A stretch of DNA of 64,000 nucleotides from Clostridium kluyveri DSM 555 (GCF_000016505.1 NC_009706.1:62001-126000), one strand, 5' to 3'; numbered from the stretch's first letter, positions 16,123 to 26,087 are shown. Program-made: numbers and translations. The notes: a model not told the origin generated them from the sequence alone.

Positions 16123-18002
16123 TTAAACTTTTTTATCATACAATCTCGCGAATCTCGCGGCATTCATTACCACTAATACAGAACCAATATTATGCACTAA
16201 TGCCCCTGTAATAGGATTTAATATTCCTAGTAAAGATAATGTAATGGCTATGACATTAATTATCATGGATATTGAAATATTGATTTTGATATTATATATG
16301 ATAGCATTGGACAATCGTTTTACATAAGCCGTTTTAACGATATCATCTCCCATAAGGGCAATATCGGCAGCATCAATGGCAATATCGCTGCCCATTGTTC
16401 CCATTGCCATTCCTATAGAGGATGTTTTTAATGCAGCTGCATCATTGATTCCATCGCCAATCATACATATGTAATCACCTTCATTTTCTATTTGTGATAT
16501 AATGCTAACTTTATCTTCGGGAAGAAGAGAAGAATTTACTTCTGTAATACCTGATTTTTTGGCGATATACTCTGCTGCATTTTTATTATCTCCGGTTAAA
16601 AGTATGGTACGATGTATACCAGCAGAATGAAGAGAATATATTGCTTCTTTGACGTTTTCTTTAAGAACATCAGAAAGTGCAATAAAACCTATTACCTTAT
16701 AATCTCCAGCAATAATTACTACAGCTTTTCCTTGACTGTAAAATTCATTAAGTGTAAGTTTTAAAGAATCTTCATAAGAAACATGAAAGTCTTCAAGCAG
16801 TTTTTCATTTCCACAAAGGATGAGTTTTTCTTGTACGATTCCATGCACCCCTTTACCTATAGACATTACAAAATTTGAAACTCTATGAGTTGGTATTTTT
16901 TTTTCACGGACATAAGATGTAATGGCCTTTCCTATGGGATGTTCAGAATGGCTTTCACAGGATGCAGCAAGAGATAATAATTTATTTTCTTCTATATTAA
17001 ATGATATAATATCGCTTACCTCAAGTATTCCTTTTGTTAAAGTACCTGTTTTATCAAAAGCTACTACAGATACCTTGCCCATTTTTTCTAAAGCTTCTCC
17101 AGATTTTATAACTACACCAAATTTAGTTGCTTGTCCAATAGCAGCTACAATAGAAACTGGTGTAGCCAGTGCTAATGCGCAAGGGCAAAAAACCACTAAT
17201 ATCGTTACTGCCTTAATAAGATCTTTGGTAATAAAATATCCCACAATAGCTATAAGACAAGCTATGGGAACCAGACATTGAGCCCATTTATCCACAATTT
17301 TTTGCATGGGAGCTTGTTTGTTTTCAGCCTCCTTAGCAAGTAATACCATTTTCTTTAGGGAAGAATTCTGAAGGGTTTTTGTTACAGCTACATCAATAGA
17401 GCCAAAGCAATTTAGAGTTCCTGTAAATACAACATCTCCTACAAATTTGTCAACAGGAAGCGATTCTCCAGTTAAAACTGATTGATTAACGGAGGTTTCT
17501 CCTGAAATGATTTCTCCATCGGCAACAATAATTTCACCAGGTAGTATGCGAATCATATCTCCAATTCTCAGAGTGGATACATCTACAATTTCTTCTGCAA
17601 GAGAATTGTTATCTGATTTTTTTATCCTTTTGGCTTTATCTGGAATTAGTCTTAAAGGACCTTCAATCCCTTTTTTGCCTTTTCAACTGTCCTATCTTCA
17701 AGCCAGGCACCAATGGCCATAATAAAAACAACTTCACCTGCTGCAAAGATTTCACCTATATATATGGATGCAAACATGGCAATTGAGATAAGCAGAGCGG
17801 AACTTATAAAAAATTGGGTAATAATTCGTTGTAATGCCAAAACTACAAGTGGTGTTCCACAGATAAGTATGGTTATCCAGGCAGGATCCACGGGAAATAT
17901 ATGAAAAAAGATATTTAAAATACTTAGAATTAAAAATAACCCTGCTGTAATGATCATTGGCAATCGGGATAAGGAATCATAAATTTGTTTAAGAATATTC
18001 AT
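16123..18002 (-). CDS. Heavy-metal P1B-type ATPase, split by a -1 frameshift
   Basis: The N-terminal frame (18002-17652) gives the first membrane helices and ends KAKKGLKVL-stop; the C-terminal frame (from about 17676 to 16123) continues KKGIEGPLRLIPDKAKRIKK and carries the rest. Together they make about 626 residues, a usual length for P1B ATPases without N-terminal metal-binding domains. Seen: TGES actuator motif, CPCALALATP metal site, DKTGTLTKG phosphorylation site, SEHPIGKAI, GDGINDAAAL, and a last helix with HNIGSVLVVMNAARF. The last two resemble Zn/Cd/Co-type rather than Cu-type pumps. It lies 9 bp after a CsoR-type repressor gene. The frames meet at a slippery A-run (see 17670-17676). 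It may be a pseudogene, a sequencing error, or a programmed frameshift. Confidence 0.75.
17670..17676 (-). other. A AAA AAG slippery heptamer at the ATPase frame junction
   Basis: On the minus strand the upstream frame reads GCA AAA AAG GGA. A -1 slip gives AAA AAA GGG ATT GAA, which leads straight into the conserved downstream frame. The heptamer is in the same phase as the E. coli dnaX slippery site. AGGA lies about 13 bases upstream, a spacing at which internal Shine-Dalgarno sequences can stimulate -1 slippage. Confidence 0.5.
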
Positions 18003-18011
18003 TGTTATACC

Positions 18012-18293
18012 TCATTTCATGAATTTTCCGATGGCATCAGAAAATTTTTCAAGTTCAGATTTATCACCGGTATTTATTGCCTCTGTAATGCAGTGGTTTA
18101 AGTGATCTTGTAAAATGAGTTTGCCAATATTGTTAACTGCAGATTTTACAGCTGCCATCTGAATTAATATTTCACTGCAGTCCCGTTCATCTTGTACCAT
18201 TTTTTTTACTGACTCAAGATGTCCTATGGCACGTGATAAACGATTTATAACCATTTTGGTATTCTCGTGTTTATGTTTTTTTTCTTGTGACAT
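18012..18293 (-). CDS. CsoR/RcnR-family metal-sensing repressor
   Basis: 93 residues, all-helical DUF156 fold. C39, H64 and C68 (ERDCSEILIQ, QDHLNHC) have the same spacing as the Cu(I) site C36-H61-C65 of M. tuberculosis CsoR. The N-terminal HKH could add a ligand. It precedes the P1B ATPase in an operon and has a G-tract palindrome of CsoR/RcnR type in front of it. By this fingerprint the metal would be Cu(I), which does not agree with the Zn/Cd-like look of the pump. Confidence 0.88.
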   Translation of the reverse strand: MSQEKKHKHENTKMVINRLSRAIGHLESVKKMVQDERDCSEILIQMAAVKSAVNNIGKLILQDHLNHCITEAINTGDKSELEKFSDAIGKFMK

Positions 18294-18307
18294 AGTTTAC
18301 CCTCCTT

Positions 18308-18338
18308 TCTCAATATCCCCCCGTGGGGGATATTGAGA
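18308..18338. promoter_or_regulatory. CsoR/RcnR-type G-tract operator
   Basis: Perfect inverted repeat with arms CTCAATATCCCCC and GGGGGATATTGAG around CGT, extended by one T/A pair. C/G-tracts flanked by AT-rich arms are the known operator form of CsoR and RcnR proteins. It lies 15 bp upstream of the repressor gene and so would give autoregulation. Confidence 0.85.
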
Positions 18339-18421
18339 TTATAACAAGATACTTTATTTTTGTCAATATTTACTCTTATAGAATTCGACCCTAAAAGTAT
18401 GAAACAAAAGGTTAAGTTAAA

Positions 18422-19726
18422 TTAAAAATTATAGAATGTTTTAAAGGAATTCATTGCATATACATAATCCTTTACACCCGCTAATTCTCTTATAGAATGC
18501 ATGGATAATATAGGAATTCCCATGTCTACACATGTCATATTAATGTGGCTGGAGGAAATAGGTCCTATAGTTGAACCTCCTCTTTCATCCGAATGGTTCA
18601 CAAATATTTGCACTGGAATGTTAGCCCTGTCACATATGCTTTTGTATATTGCGCCAGATACACCATCGGTAGTATAGCTTTGGCTGGCACTTATTTTTAT
18701 AATGGGACCTTTATTTACGATAGGTCTATTTGCAGGATCTGATTTTTCTATATAATTTGGATGGAGTGCGTGCCCAAGATCACAGGATATCATAAAGGAT
18801 TTTGATATGGCTCTATAGAATTGATCTTTATTTTTACCTAAGTTAAAGACTATTCTTTCCAATAAGGATAACAACATAGGAGAATTTGCGCCTTGCTTTG
18901 TAGTACTCCCAACTTCTTCGTTGTCAAAGCATACCATTACATTTGTACTATTTTTAACTTTAGTATCTGAAATGGATTTTATGCCCGAATATACCATACT
19001 CAAATCGTCTAATCTACCAGAAGATATAAATTCTCTATTAGCTCCCATTATAGTTCCTTTTCCAAATTCGTACAAAAACAGGTCAAAATCCAGAATATTT
19101 TCTTTAGCTATAGATAATTCTTCGCATATAATTTCAATGAGACAATGTTTATTTTTAGAATTGCTATTCACAAGGGTCAAAAGAGGAAGCATATGTTTTT
19201 GTTTACTCAATTTAATACCTGAGTTCACATCTCTATTCATGTGTATGGCTAGATTTGGTATTATCATAAGGGGCTTAGCTATGTTTATTAATGAGCTATG
19301 TGGATAAAAAGGATCTTTACTTTTTAATACAATCCTACCTGCCATGGCAAGGGGTCTATCCATCCATGTATTTAATATAGGGCCGCCATATACTTCTGTG
19401 TTTATTTTTATATAGTTATTTTCTACATTTATATCTGCATTGGGCTTTATTTTAAAGCAAGGAGAGTCAGTATGAGCTCCTATTATCCTAAATCCATCTT
19501 TCTCTATTTCTCCATTTCCCACTGTAAATGCAATAAGTGCAGAATCATTTTTTGTTATAAAATATTTTCCGCCTTTTTTTAAATTCCATGAATTCTCCTC
19601 TTTAATTTCGATAAATCCTGATTTTTTAAGTAAGTTTACAGCATTTTTCACTGCATGAAACGCTGTAGGGCTTTCATAGATATAATCTATAAGCTCTTCT
19701 GCTTCTTCAATTTCGTAATTTTTCAT
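18422..19726 (-). CDS. apeB: M18 family aspartyl aminopeptidase
   Basis: 434 residues, the normal length for M18. Zinc-binding and catalytic motifs are seen: IIGAHTDSPCFKIKPN (His, Asp), CFDNEEVGSTTKQGA (Glu pair), SCDLGHALHPN, and ERGGSTIGPISSSHINMTCV with a late His. It removes N-terminal acidic residues from peptides in the cytoplasm. AGGAGGAATT precedes the ATG. It is a stand-alone gene convergent with nothing and divergent from the FAD dehydrogenase. Confidence 0.9.
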   Translation of the reverse strand: MKNYEIEEAEELIDYIYESPTAFHAVKNAVNLLKKSGFIEIKEENSWNLKKGGKYFITKNDSALIAFTVGNGEIEKDGFRIIGAHTDSPCFKIKPNADINVENNYIKINTEVYGGPILNTWMDRPLAMAGRIVLKSKDPFYPHSSLINIAKPLMIIPNLAIHMNRDVNSGIKLSKQKHMLPLLTLVNSNSKNKHCLIEIICEELSIAKENILDFDLFLYEFGKGTIMGANREFISSGRLDDLSMVYSGIKSISDTKVKNSTNVMVCFDNEEVGSTTKQGANSPMLLSLLERIVFNLGKNKDQFYRAISKSFMISCDLGHALHPNYIEKSDPANRPIVNKGPIIKISASQSYTTDGVSGAIYKSICDRANIPVQIFVNHSDERGGSTIGPISSSHINMTCVDMGIPILSMHSIRELAGVKDYVYAMNSFKTFYNF

Positions 19727-20187
19727 AATTCCTCCTAAAATAATTTAATATTTAATTTATATTTTATTATCCAAATTAAAAATATTCAATATAAAGTTTT
19801 ATCCGAACGGCTATCATTTAATGAGTCTATAAAAAATATTGAGGGATTAAATTCAGAAATACAAACACTGCAATCTATTTCAAAAAAATTATAAATTTAC
19901 CATGTAAATATATAGTTAAAATATTATTTATAAAATATTAAAAAAGTAAATAACTATTTAATATATATGACATAATGTTGTCACAATAATTATATAAAAT
20001 AATTATATTAATATAGAATTTATCAGAAATTTAAAATAGTATAGATCTCCCTTATTAAAAATAAGTGCTGGCAATTAGCTGGTACTTATTTTTTTAAGAT
20101 GTGAACTTTTCAAATTAAAAGAGAAGGTTTTTACCAGCATTTCACGAATTTTGATAGAAAATTTGTGAAAAATATTCGTATTGTTTA
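19727..20187. other. 460-bp AT-rich gap
   Basis: Holds a short plus-strand tail frame ending LNSEIQTLQSISKKL at 19893 without a start, possibly debris, and an orphan terminator at 20057. No complete gene seen. Confidence 0.3.
20057..20097 (+). terminator. Orphan terminator-like hairpin
   Basis: AAAAATAAGT (20057-20066) pairs with ACTTATTTTT (20084-20093), followed by T residues. No annotated plus-strand gene precedes it, so it may end a small RNA or leader, or act for the other strand. Confidence 0.55.
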
Positions 20188-20216
20188 TTGACTGTAACAT
20201 TCAATTTTGATACCAT
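20188..20216 (+). promoter_or_regulatory. Sigma-A-type promoter
   Basis: TTGACT, 17-bp spacer, TACCAT, ending 6 bp before the AGGAGGG ribosome site of the FAD dehydrogenase. The -10 is a weak match and the leader would be very short. Confidence 0.35.
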
Positions 20217-20235
20217 GTTGTAGGAGGGATGCTAC

Positions 20236-21639
20236 TTGAAGGAAAAATATGATGTTGTGATAATTGGAGCAGGTCCTGCTGGAATATTTGCTGCACTGGA
20301 AATCACAAAACTAAACAAGAACTTAAGTGTGCTTATAATTGATAAAGGTAGAAGTATAGAAAAAAGAAAATGTCCTGCAAGAGTAAATGGAAAATGTATA
20401 AATTGTAGTCCTTGTGGTATTACTTCCGGCTGGTCAGGAGCGGGAGCTTTTTCAGATGGAAAACTTTCTTTAAGCCCGGAAGTGGGAGGAAGGTTATTAG
20501 AGTATTTTTCAGAAGATGAGTGCATGGAATTAATAAAATATTGTGATGATATATATTTGAATTTTGGCGCTAATAAAACTGTGTATGGATTAAACAATGA
20601 AAAAATAGATAAAATAAAATACGAAGCAAGTAAATATAATATTCGTCTTATAGAATGTCCTGTAAGACATTTAGGAACGGAATTAGCTTATGAGGTATTG
20701 AAGAAAATGTATCATTATATTTTAAATGATACAAATACAGAATTTAGTGAACTTACAGAAGTAGAAGATATATTAATAGAAGATGATGCAGCTGCAGGAG
20801 TTTTGGTTAAAAATAAACAGGGACAAAAAAAGATTTCAGCAAAATATGTAATAGTTGCACCAGGCAGGGGTGGAGCGGAATGGTTTTCAATTCAATCTAA
20901 AAAGTTAAATTTAAAAACTAAAAATAATGCTGTGGATATAGGCGTAAGAGTAGAGGTACCTAATTCTATAATGGATCATTTAACTAAAGATTTATATGAA
21001 GCAAAACTTGTTTACTATTCGGATACCTTCGATAATAAAGTTAGAACTTTTTGTATGAATCCAGGAGGAGTTGTATCTGAAGAACATTATGATGGAACTA
21101 TAGCAGTTGTAAATGGGCACAGCTACTCGGAAAAGGAACTGAGAACTGAAAATACGAATTTTGCTATGCTTGTTTCTACTTCTTTTACAGAACCTTTCGA
21201 CCAACCTATAACTTATGGTAAGTATATTGCAAAACTTGGTAATATGTTAACTGGGGATGGTATAATGGTTCAAAGATTGGGAGATTTATTAAATGGTAGA
21301 AGAACTGATTATTCAAGAATTAAAAAATCTACTACTATACCAACTCTTAAATCAGCAGTACCAGGGGATTTAAGTTTTGTATTGCCTCAGAGGTGTTTGA
21401 CTTCTATAGTTGAAGCATTAAAGGCTTTTAATAATATTGCACCAGGGCTTTACAGTAAAAATACATTACTTTATGGTGTGGAAGTTAAGTTTTATTCAAG
21501 TAAATTTGAAACTAATGATAAATTTGAAACAGCTATAAAAAATTTATATGCTATAGGAGATGGAGCTGGTATTACAAGAGGTCTTATGCAGGCTTCTGTA
21601 ACTGGTGTAGTAGTTGCAAGAGATATAGCACATAAATAG
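20236..21639 (+). CDS. FAD-dependent dehydrogenase (COG2509 type)
   Basis: 467 residues, TTG start with AGGAGGG 7 bases upstream. N-terminal FAD-binding Rossmann motif VVIIGAGPAGIFAALEI; a cysteine-rich segment CPARVNGKCINCSPCGITSG follows; the C-terminus carries the second flavin motif LYAIGDGAGITRGLMQASVT. This arrangement is that of the uncharacterised COG2509 flavoproteins that stand near housekeeping genes in clostridia. Substrate unknown. It precedes purA at 75 bp on the same strand, so the two may share transcription. Confidence 0.82.
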   Translation: MKEKYDVVIIGAGPAGIFAALEITKLNKNLSVLIIDKGRSIEKRKCPARVNGKCINCSPCGITSGWSGAGAFSDGKLSLSPEVGGRLLEYFSEDECMELIKYCDDIYLNFGANKTVYGLNNEKIDKIKYEASKYNIRLIECPVRHLGTELAYEVLKKMYHYILNDTNTEFSELTEVEDILIEDDAAAGVLVKNKQGQKKISAKYVIVAPGRGGAEWFSIQSKKLNLKTKNNAVDIGVRVEVPNSIMDHLTKDLYEAKLVYYSDTFDNKVRTFCMNPGGVVSEEHYDGTIAVVNGHSYSEKELRTENTNFAMLVSTSFTEPFDQPITYGKYIAKLGNMLTGDGIMVQRLGDLLNGRRTDYSRIKKSTTIPTLKSAVPGDLSFVLPQRCLTSIVEALKAFNNIAPGLYSKNTLLYGVEVKFYSSKFETNDKFETAIKNLYAIGDGAGITRGLMQASVTGVVVARDIAHK

Positions 21640-21714
21640 TTTAAATATTATTTTAAAGTTGAAATTGTATTAATTGTAAGTTTCATGATATGTAAAAAAG
21701 GGGAGGAAGTTCTC

Positions 21715-23001
21715 ATGTCAGCATTTATTGTTTTAGGTTCCCAGTGGGGCGACGAAGGAAAGGGTAAAATGACCGATTATCTTGCAAAAGATGTAGATGT
21801 AGTTGTCAGATTCCAAGGTGGTAATAATGCAGGTCATACAGTTAGGGTAGGGGATAAAGAATATAAACTTCATATTATACCATCTGGGATACTTTATAAG
21901 GATAAAGTAAATGTAATAGGCAATGGAGTAGTGCTTGATCCAGAAGCATTATTTCAGGAAATAGATTATTTGGAAAAAGCGGGGGTAGATATTCAGCCCG
22001 ACAATTTGATGATAAGTGACAGAGCTCAGCTCATTATGCCTTATCATAAGGTATTGGATGGGATAAAGGAAAGATCCAGAGGGAAAAAAGATATAGGTAC
22101 CACTGGAAAAGGAATTGGTCCTTGTTATACAGATAAAATGGAGAGAAGTGGTATAAGGGTTTGTGATCTTATAAACCAGGATGTTTTTAAAGAAAATTTG
22201 AAAGAAAATCTAAAGATTAAAAATGATATAATAACAAAAGTTTATGGAGAAGAAGCTTTGGACTTTGATTCAATCTGTGATCAATATATAGAATACAGGA
22301 AAAAATTGGCACCTTACGTTAAGGATATCTCTGTAGAGGTGTATAATAGCATCAAGAATGATAAAAAGGTATTATTTGAAGGGGCTCAGGGTACTTTATT
22401 GGATATAGATTATGGAACTTATCCCTATGTTACTTCCTCAAGTACCATTGCAGGGGGAGTATGTATAGGTGCAGGAATAGGACCTACACTTATAACAGGT
22501 GCCATAGGTGTTGCAAAAGCCTATACCACAAGAGTAGGAAAAGGGCCTTTCCCAACAGAACTTTTTGATGATACCGGAGATTGGATCAGAAAAAGTGGAC
22601 GTGAATATGGAGTTACTACAGGCAGAGCTAGAAGATGCGGATGGCTGGATCTTGTAATACTTAAAACCAGTAGTAGAGTTTCAGGGCTTACTAATTTTGC
22701 TATTACTAAAATAGATACTCTAGGAGGACTTGAAAAGGTAAAGGTATGTACAGGATATAAATTTAATGGAAAAATTATAGATTATGTACCTGCTAGCTTG
22801 CAGGATTTAGCCAAATGTGAGCCTGTATATGAAGAATTTGATGGATGGGATAAAGATATTGAAAATGCTAAGACATATGATGAACTTCCGGAAAATGCTA
22901 AGATATATTTAAATAAAATAGAAGAGTTTACTAATACTAAAATATCTATAGTTTCTGTAGGACCAGGAAGAGATCAAACAATAAATTTGAATAATATGTA
23001 A
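21715..23001 (+). CDS. purA: Adenylosuccinate synthetase
   Basis: 428 residues from the ATG at 21715, which has GGGGAGGAAG upstream and begins [20 protein letters not shown], the family's start. P-loop GDEGKGK and the IMP/aspartate motifs [41 protein letters not shown] and [12 protein letters not shown] are intact. It couples IMP and aspartate with GTP hydrolysis, the first step from IMP to AMP. A strong terminator follows directly. Confidence 0.97.
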   Translation: MSAFIVLGSQWGDEGKGKMTDYLAKDVDVVVRFQGGNNAGHTVRVGDKEYKLHIIPSGILYKDKVNVIGNGVVLDPEALFQEIDYLEKAGVDIQPDNLMISDRAQLIMPYHKVLDGIKERSRGKKDIGTTGKGIGPCYTDKMERSGIRVCDLINQDVFKENLKENLKIKNDIITKVYGEEALDFDSICDQYIEYRKKLAPYVKDISVEVYNSIKNDKKVLFEGAQGTLLDIDYGTYPYVTSSSTIAGGVCIGAGIGPTLITGAIGVAKAYTTRVGKGPFPTELFDDTGDWIRKSGREYGVTTGRARRCGWLDLVILKTSSRVSGLTNFAITKIDTLGGLEKVKVCTGYKFNGKIIDYVPASLQDLAKCEPVYEEFDGWDKDIENAKTYDELPENAKIYLNKIEEFTNTKISIVSVGPGRDQTINLNNM

Positions 23002-23005
23002 TTTG

Positions 23006-23064
23006 AATTTCACCTTTAAATAAACTTCTAAATTAATAGAACTTATTTAAAGGTGAAATTTTAT
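23006..23064 (+). terminator. Terminator after purA
   Basis: 18-bp perfect stem (23006-23023 with 23043-23060) followed by TTATT, just past the purA stop. Confidence 0.85.
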
Positions 23065-23128
23065 TCTATGGAAAAAATAAAAATTATGTTATAAAATAAG
23101 TTTATAGTAAATTATAGGAGGGAAAATA

Positions 23129-23878
23129 TTGGATAAATCAACTTTTGAAAAAGAATATGAAGTTCAATATCATGAAATAGATTTTAAGGGAAGATTACTT
23201 GTTACAAGTCTCATAAATTATTTTGGGGATGTGGCTACAAAGCATTCTGAGGCTATAGGAGGAAGTCTTAAATATCTAAAAGAAAAAGGTATTGCATGGG
23301 TTCTTTATAAATGGAATATACATATAAATAAAAGTCCCTATTATGGTGAAAAAATTACTATAAGAACTAAGGCTTGTTCTTTTAAAAAGTTTTACGCTTA
23401 TAGAACTTTCCATGTTATAGATAAAGAGGGCAATATTGTAGCTTATGCAAATTCTCTTTGGATCTTGATAGATGTTAGTAGACGCAAAATAATTAGAATA
23501 ACACAGGATATGTATAAGATGTATGGTATAAGTGAAAAAAATAAGGGTTTGATGGATATAAAAAAAATAAAGCTTCCAGAAAAATTTTCTATAGAGAAAA
23601 GCTTTGAAGTGAGGTATAGTGATATAGATACCAATAGACATGTTAATAATGTTAAGTATGTGGATTGGATGATAGAAACCATTCCTCTGGACATAGTACT
23701 TAACTACTCTATAGAAAATTTAAACATAACTTATGAAAAAGAAGCCAGGTATGGTGAAAACATAATAATACACACTGAGTTAAACAAACAAGATGAAGGT
23801 TACATATCTCTACATGAAATTGTAGATAAAGAAGGAAAAAGGCTGTCTGCCATAGAGGCTGTTTTGCAAAAAAAGTAA
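23129..23878 (+). CDS. Acyl-ACP thioesterase
   Basis: 249 residues from a TTG with GGAGGG upstream. Two hot-dog domains in tandem, each beginning with a V-x-x-x-DID/EID motif: YEVQYHEIDFKGRLLVTSLI in the first and FEVRYSDIDTNRHVNNVKYV with Asp, Asn and His in the second. This is the layout of FatA/FatB-like bacterial acyl-ACP thioesterases, which release fatty acids from acyl carrier protein. The fatty-acid synthesis operon lies 5 kb away. Confidence 0.85.
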   Translation: MDKSTFEKEYEVQYHEIDFKGRLLVTSLINYFGDVATKHSEAIGGSLKYLKEKGIAWVLYKWNIHINKSPYYGEKITIRTKACSFKKFYAYRTFHVIDKEGNIVAYANSLWILIDVSRRKIIRITQDMYKMYGISEKNKGLMDIKKIKLPEKFSIEKSFEVRYSDIDTNRHVNNVKYVDWMIETIPLDIVLNYSIENLNITYEKEARYGENIIIHTELNKQDEGYISLHEIVDKEGKRLSAIEAVLQKK

Positions 23879-23891
23879 AAGTGCTAATGAA

Positions 23892-25121
23892 TTATTTTTC
23901 AGCAGCACTTTTTCCTGCCGTAAATCCAGAGCTCCAGGCCCATTGTAGATTAAAACCACCACAATCTCCATGTACATCTAGTATTTCACCGGCAAAATAT
24001 AAATTTTTTATCTTTTTAGATTCTAGAGTTTTTGGATTTATTTCGCATACATCAATACCACCGGAAGTGACCTGTGAGTTTTTAAAGGAATTGGTGTCGT
24101 ATACTTTGAATTTCCAAGATTTAATTAATTTATATATGTTGTCTTTTTCTATCCAGGTTAATTCATCACAGGGCTTATGGATATTTTTTACTGAAGCTTC
24201 ATTTAAAAGTATAGGTATTATTTTTTTATTTATTATTCCTATTAAAGAATTATGTATACTTCTATAATTAAAAATTCCCCAGTGATTTTCCAGAAATTCT
24301 GTTAACTCTTTTTTACTAAACTGTGGAAGCATATCAATTTCTAATTCAACTAACCTTTTATTAAACAAATTATAAGAAGCTGTGCCGCTTATATTCAATA
24401 TAGGGGGACCTGATATTCCATAGTCGGTAAATAGTAATTCACCTTGCTCCTGTTCTTTTATTTTGTCATCTACAAGTAAATTCACATTGCCATTAAATTT
24501 TACTCCCGACAAGGCTTTTAAGCGGGTGTAATGCAGTTTTAGCTGTACCAGTGCAGGGATAGGAGAAATTATATTATGGCCTAGTTTTTTACATATATTA
24601 AGACCAGAACCATCAGAACCGGTGTCCGGAGCAGATTTACCTCCAGTGCATAAAATAATTTTTCTGCATTCATATATTTTATCTTCACAAAATATTTTAA
24701 AATATTTTTTTGTATATACAATATCTTTGACTTTTGAATTTAAGTAAATGGGAATATCTCTATCTTCAAGGGACATTTTTAGTATGTCTAGTACGGAGGA
24801 TGCCTGAAGTGAAAGTGGATACATCTTCCCTTTTTCTAAAGTTGTAAGAGGTAATCCTAAAGAATTAAAAAATGTAACTGTATCATTTAAAGTAAAATTA
24901 TCTAAGGTATCTTTAAAAAAATCAGGGTTTTTACTGTGATACCTAGAGTAATTTATATTCTCATTAGTTATATTGCATCTTCCATTTCCGGTGGATAATA
25001 ATTTCTGGCCAATTCTTTTTTTCGACTCTAAGATCCCGACATCTTTTCCATTGTCTTTTACAGTAATTGAAGCCATTATGCCAGAAGCACCAGCGCCAAT
25101 TACCATTATCTCATGAAACAA
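23892..25121 (-). CDS. NAD(P)/FAD-dependent oxidoreductase, HI0933/BaiN-like
   Basis: 409 residues. N-terminal dinucleotide motif MVIGAGASGIMASI, GNGRCNITNENI (family signature), CTGGKSAPDTGSDGSG, and C-terminal TSGGIDVCEINPKTLESKKI with YFAGEILDVHGDCGGFNLQW. I favour the TTG at 25121, 7 bases after GGGAGG, because the ATG at 25127 touches the ribosome site. The family (COG2081) includes the bile-acid reductase BaiN but most members are uncharacterised. It converges on the thioesterase gene, with 13 bp between the stops. Confidence 0.85.
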   Translation of the reverse strand: MFHEIMVIGAGASGIMASITVKDNGKDVGILESKKRIGQKLLSTGNGRCNITNENINYSRYHSKNPDFFKDTLDNFTLNDTVTFFNSLGLPLTTLEKGKMYPLSLQASSVLDILKMSLEDRDIPIYLNSKVKDIVYTKKYFKIFCEDKIYECRKIILCTGGKSAPDTGSDGSGLNICKKLGHNIISPIPALVQLKLHYTRLKALSGVKFNGNVNLLVDDKIKEQEQGELLFTDYGISGPPILNISGTASYNLFNKRLVELEIDMLPQFSKKELTEFLENHWGIFNYRSIHNSLIGIINKKIIPILLNEASVKNIHKPCDELTWIEKDNIYKLIKSWKFKVYDTNSFKNSQVTSGGIDVCEINPKTLESKKIKNLYFAGEILDVHGDCGGFNLQWAWSSGFTAGKSAAEK

Positions 25122-25266
25122 AAACATACCTCCCTAAGTTAAAATGAATGTACTATATAAATATTTTAACTCACTTGTATTTTTTTTAATATAGTTTGTG
25201 ACTAAAAATTATATATTTACTTTAAATCTGTATATACTATAATTAAAAGAAAAGGGAGGGATATTT

Positions 25267-25638
25267 ATGGTAGCTTCTGAGTTCTTGAATTATAAAAATT
25301 GGGTGGTAGTGGGCAGTGTAGCTAATAACAAAAAATATGCTTTTAGAATATTAAATTGTTTGAAAGATGATGGATTTAATGTAGCTGGGGTAAACCCTAG
25401 AAGTGCCGAAGGGGGTGCCTATAAATCCTTAGTAGAGGTACCTTTTAGCATAGATGTATTAGATCTATGTATAAACCCTGCACTTGGAATAAATATAGTT
25501 AAGGAAGCCAATAAGTTGGGAATAGATAAAATATTAATACAACCTGGTGCAGAAAGTGATGAAATATTCAACTTTTGTAATAATAATGGAATAAATTTTG
25601 TAGAGGGATGTGCACTTGTTGAACTTTCTCGAAGATAG
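25267..25638 (+). CDS. CoA-binding domain protein (YccU-like)
   Basis: 123 residues forming one CoA_binding Rossmann domain: VVVGSVANNKKYAFRILNCL near the start, GVNPRSAEGGAYKSL, DVLDLCINPALGI, and QPGAESDEIFNFCNNNGINF near the end. Such proteins bind CoA in structural work, but their role is unknown. AAGGGAGGG lies upstream of the ATG. It stands alone before the tRNA cluster. Confidence 0.85.
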   Translation: MVASEFLNYKNWVVVGSVANNKKYAFRILNCLKDDGFNVAGVNPRSAEGGAYKSLVEVPFSIDVLDLCINPALGINIVKEANKLGIDKILIQPGAESDEIFNFCNNNGINFVEGCALVELSRR

Positions 25639-25773
25639 AGTATAAGCCAAAATATTAATTTTAATTCAGTATAACTAAAAACTTATATAATTTTCAAATT
25701 AGCGTAAAGTGTTGAGATGTAAGGACTTTAGTAGAAATATAGAAAAAGATATTTAAGAATATAAAAAAAAGTG

Positions 25774-25802
25774 TTGACACTTTAGAGAATATTTTGTATT
25801 AT
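25774..25802 (+). promoter_or_regulatory. Consensus promoter of the tRNA cluster
   Basis: TTGACA, exactly 17 bp, TATTAT: a near-perfect sigma-A promoter 43 bp upstream of the first tRNA, as expected for a strong stable-RNA operon. Confidence 0.85.
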
Positions 25803-25844
25803 AGACTATGTCAGGCCGCTGGATAGGTTTGATGCATAAGTAAA

Positions 25845-25919
25845 GGCCCCTTGGTCAAGCGGTTAAGACACCACCCTTTCACGGTGGTAACAGGAGTTCG
25901 ATTCTCCTAGGGGTCACCA
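25845..25919 (+). tRNA. tRNA-Glu (TTC), copy 1
   Basis: 75 bases with encoded CCA; GGCCCCT acceptor pairs with AGGGGTC; anticodon loop CTTTCAC gives TTC; TTCGATT T-loop. Identical to the copy at 26195. Confidence 0.97.
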
Positions 25920-25928
25920 TTATTACAT

Positions 25929-26004
25929 GGGCGCATAGCTCAGCTGGGAGAGCACCTGCCTTACAAGCAGGGGGTCACAGGTTCGATCCCTGTTGTGCCC
26001 ACCA
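25929..26004 (+). tRNA. tRNA-Val (TAC), copy 1
   Basis: 76 bases with encoded CCA; acceptor GGGCGCA; anticodon TAC in CTTACAA; TTCGATC T-loop. Identical to the copy at 26279. Confidence 0.97.
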
Positions 26005-26010
26005 ACATAA

Positions 26011-26087
26011 GGCTCAGTAGCTCAGATGGTTAGAGTGCCGGCCTGTCACGCCGGAGGTCGAGGGTTCGATCCCCTTCTGAGTCGCCA
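26011..26087 (+). tRNA. tRNA-Asp (GTC), copy 1
   Basis: 77 bases with encoded CCA; acceptor GGCTCAG with CTGAGTC; anticodon GTC in CTGTCAC. Identical to the copy at 26376. Confidence 0.97.
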
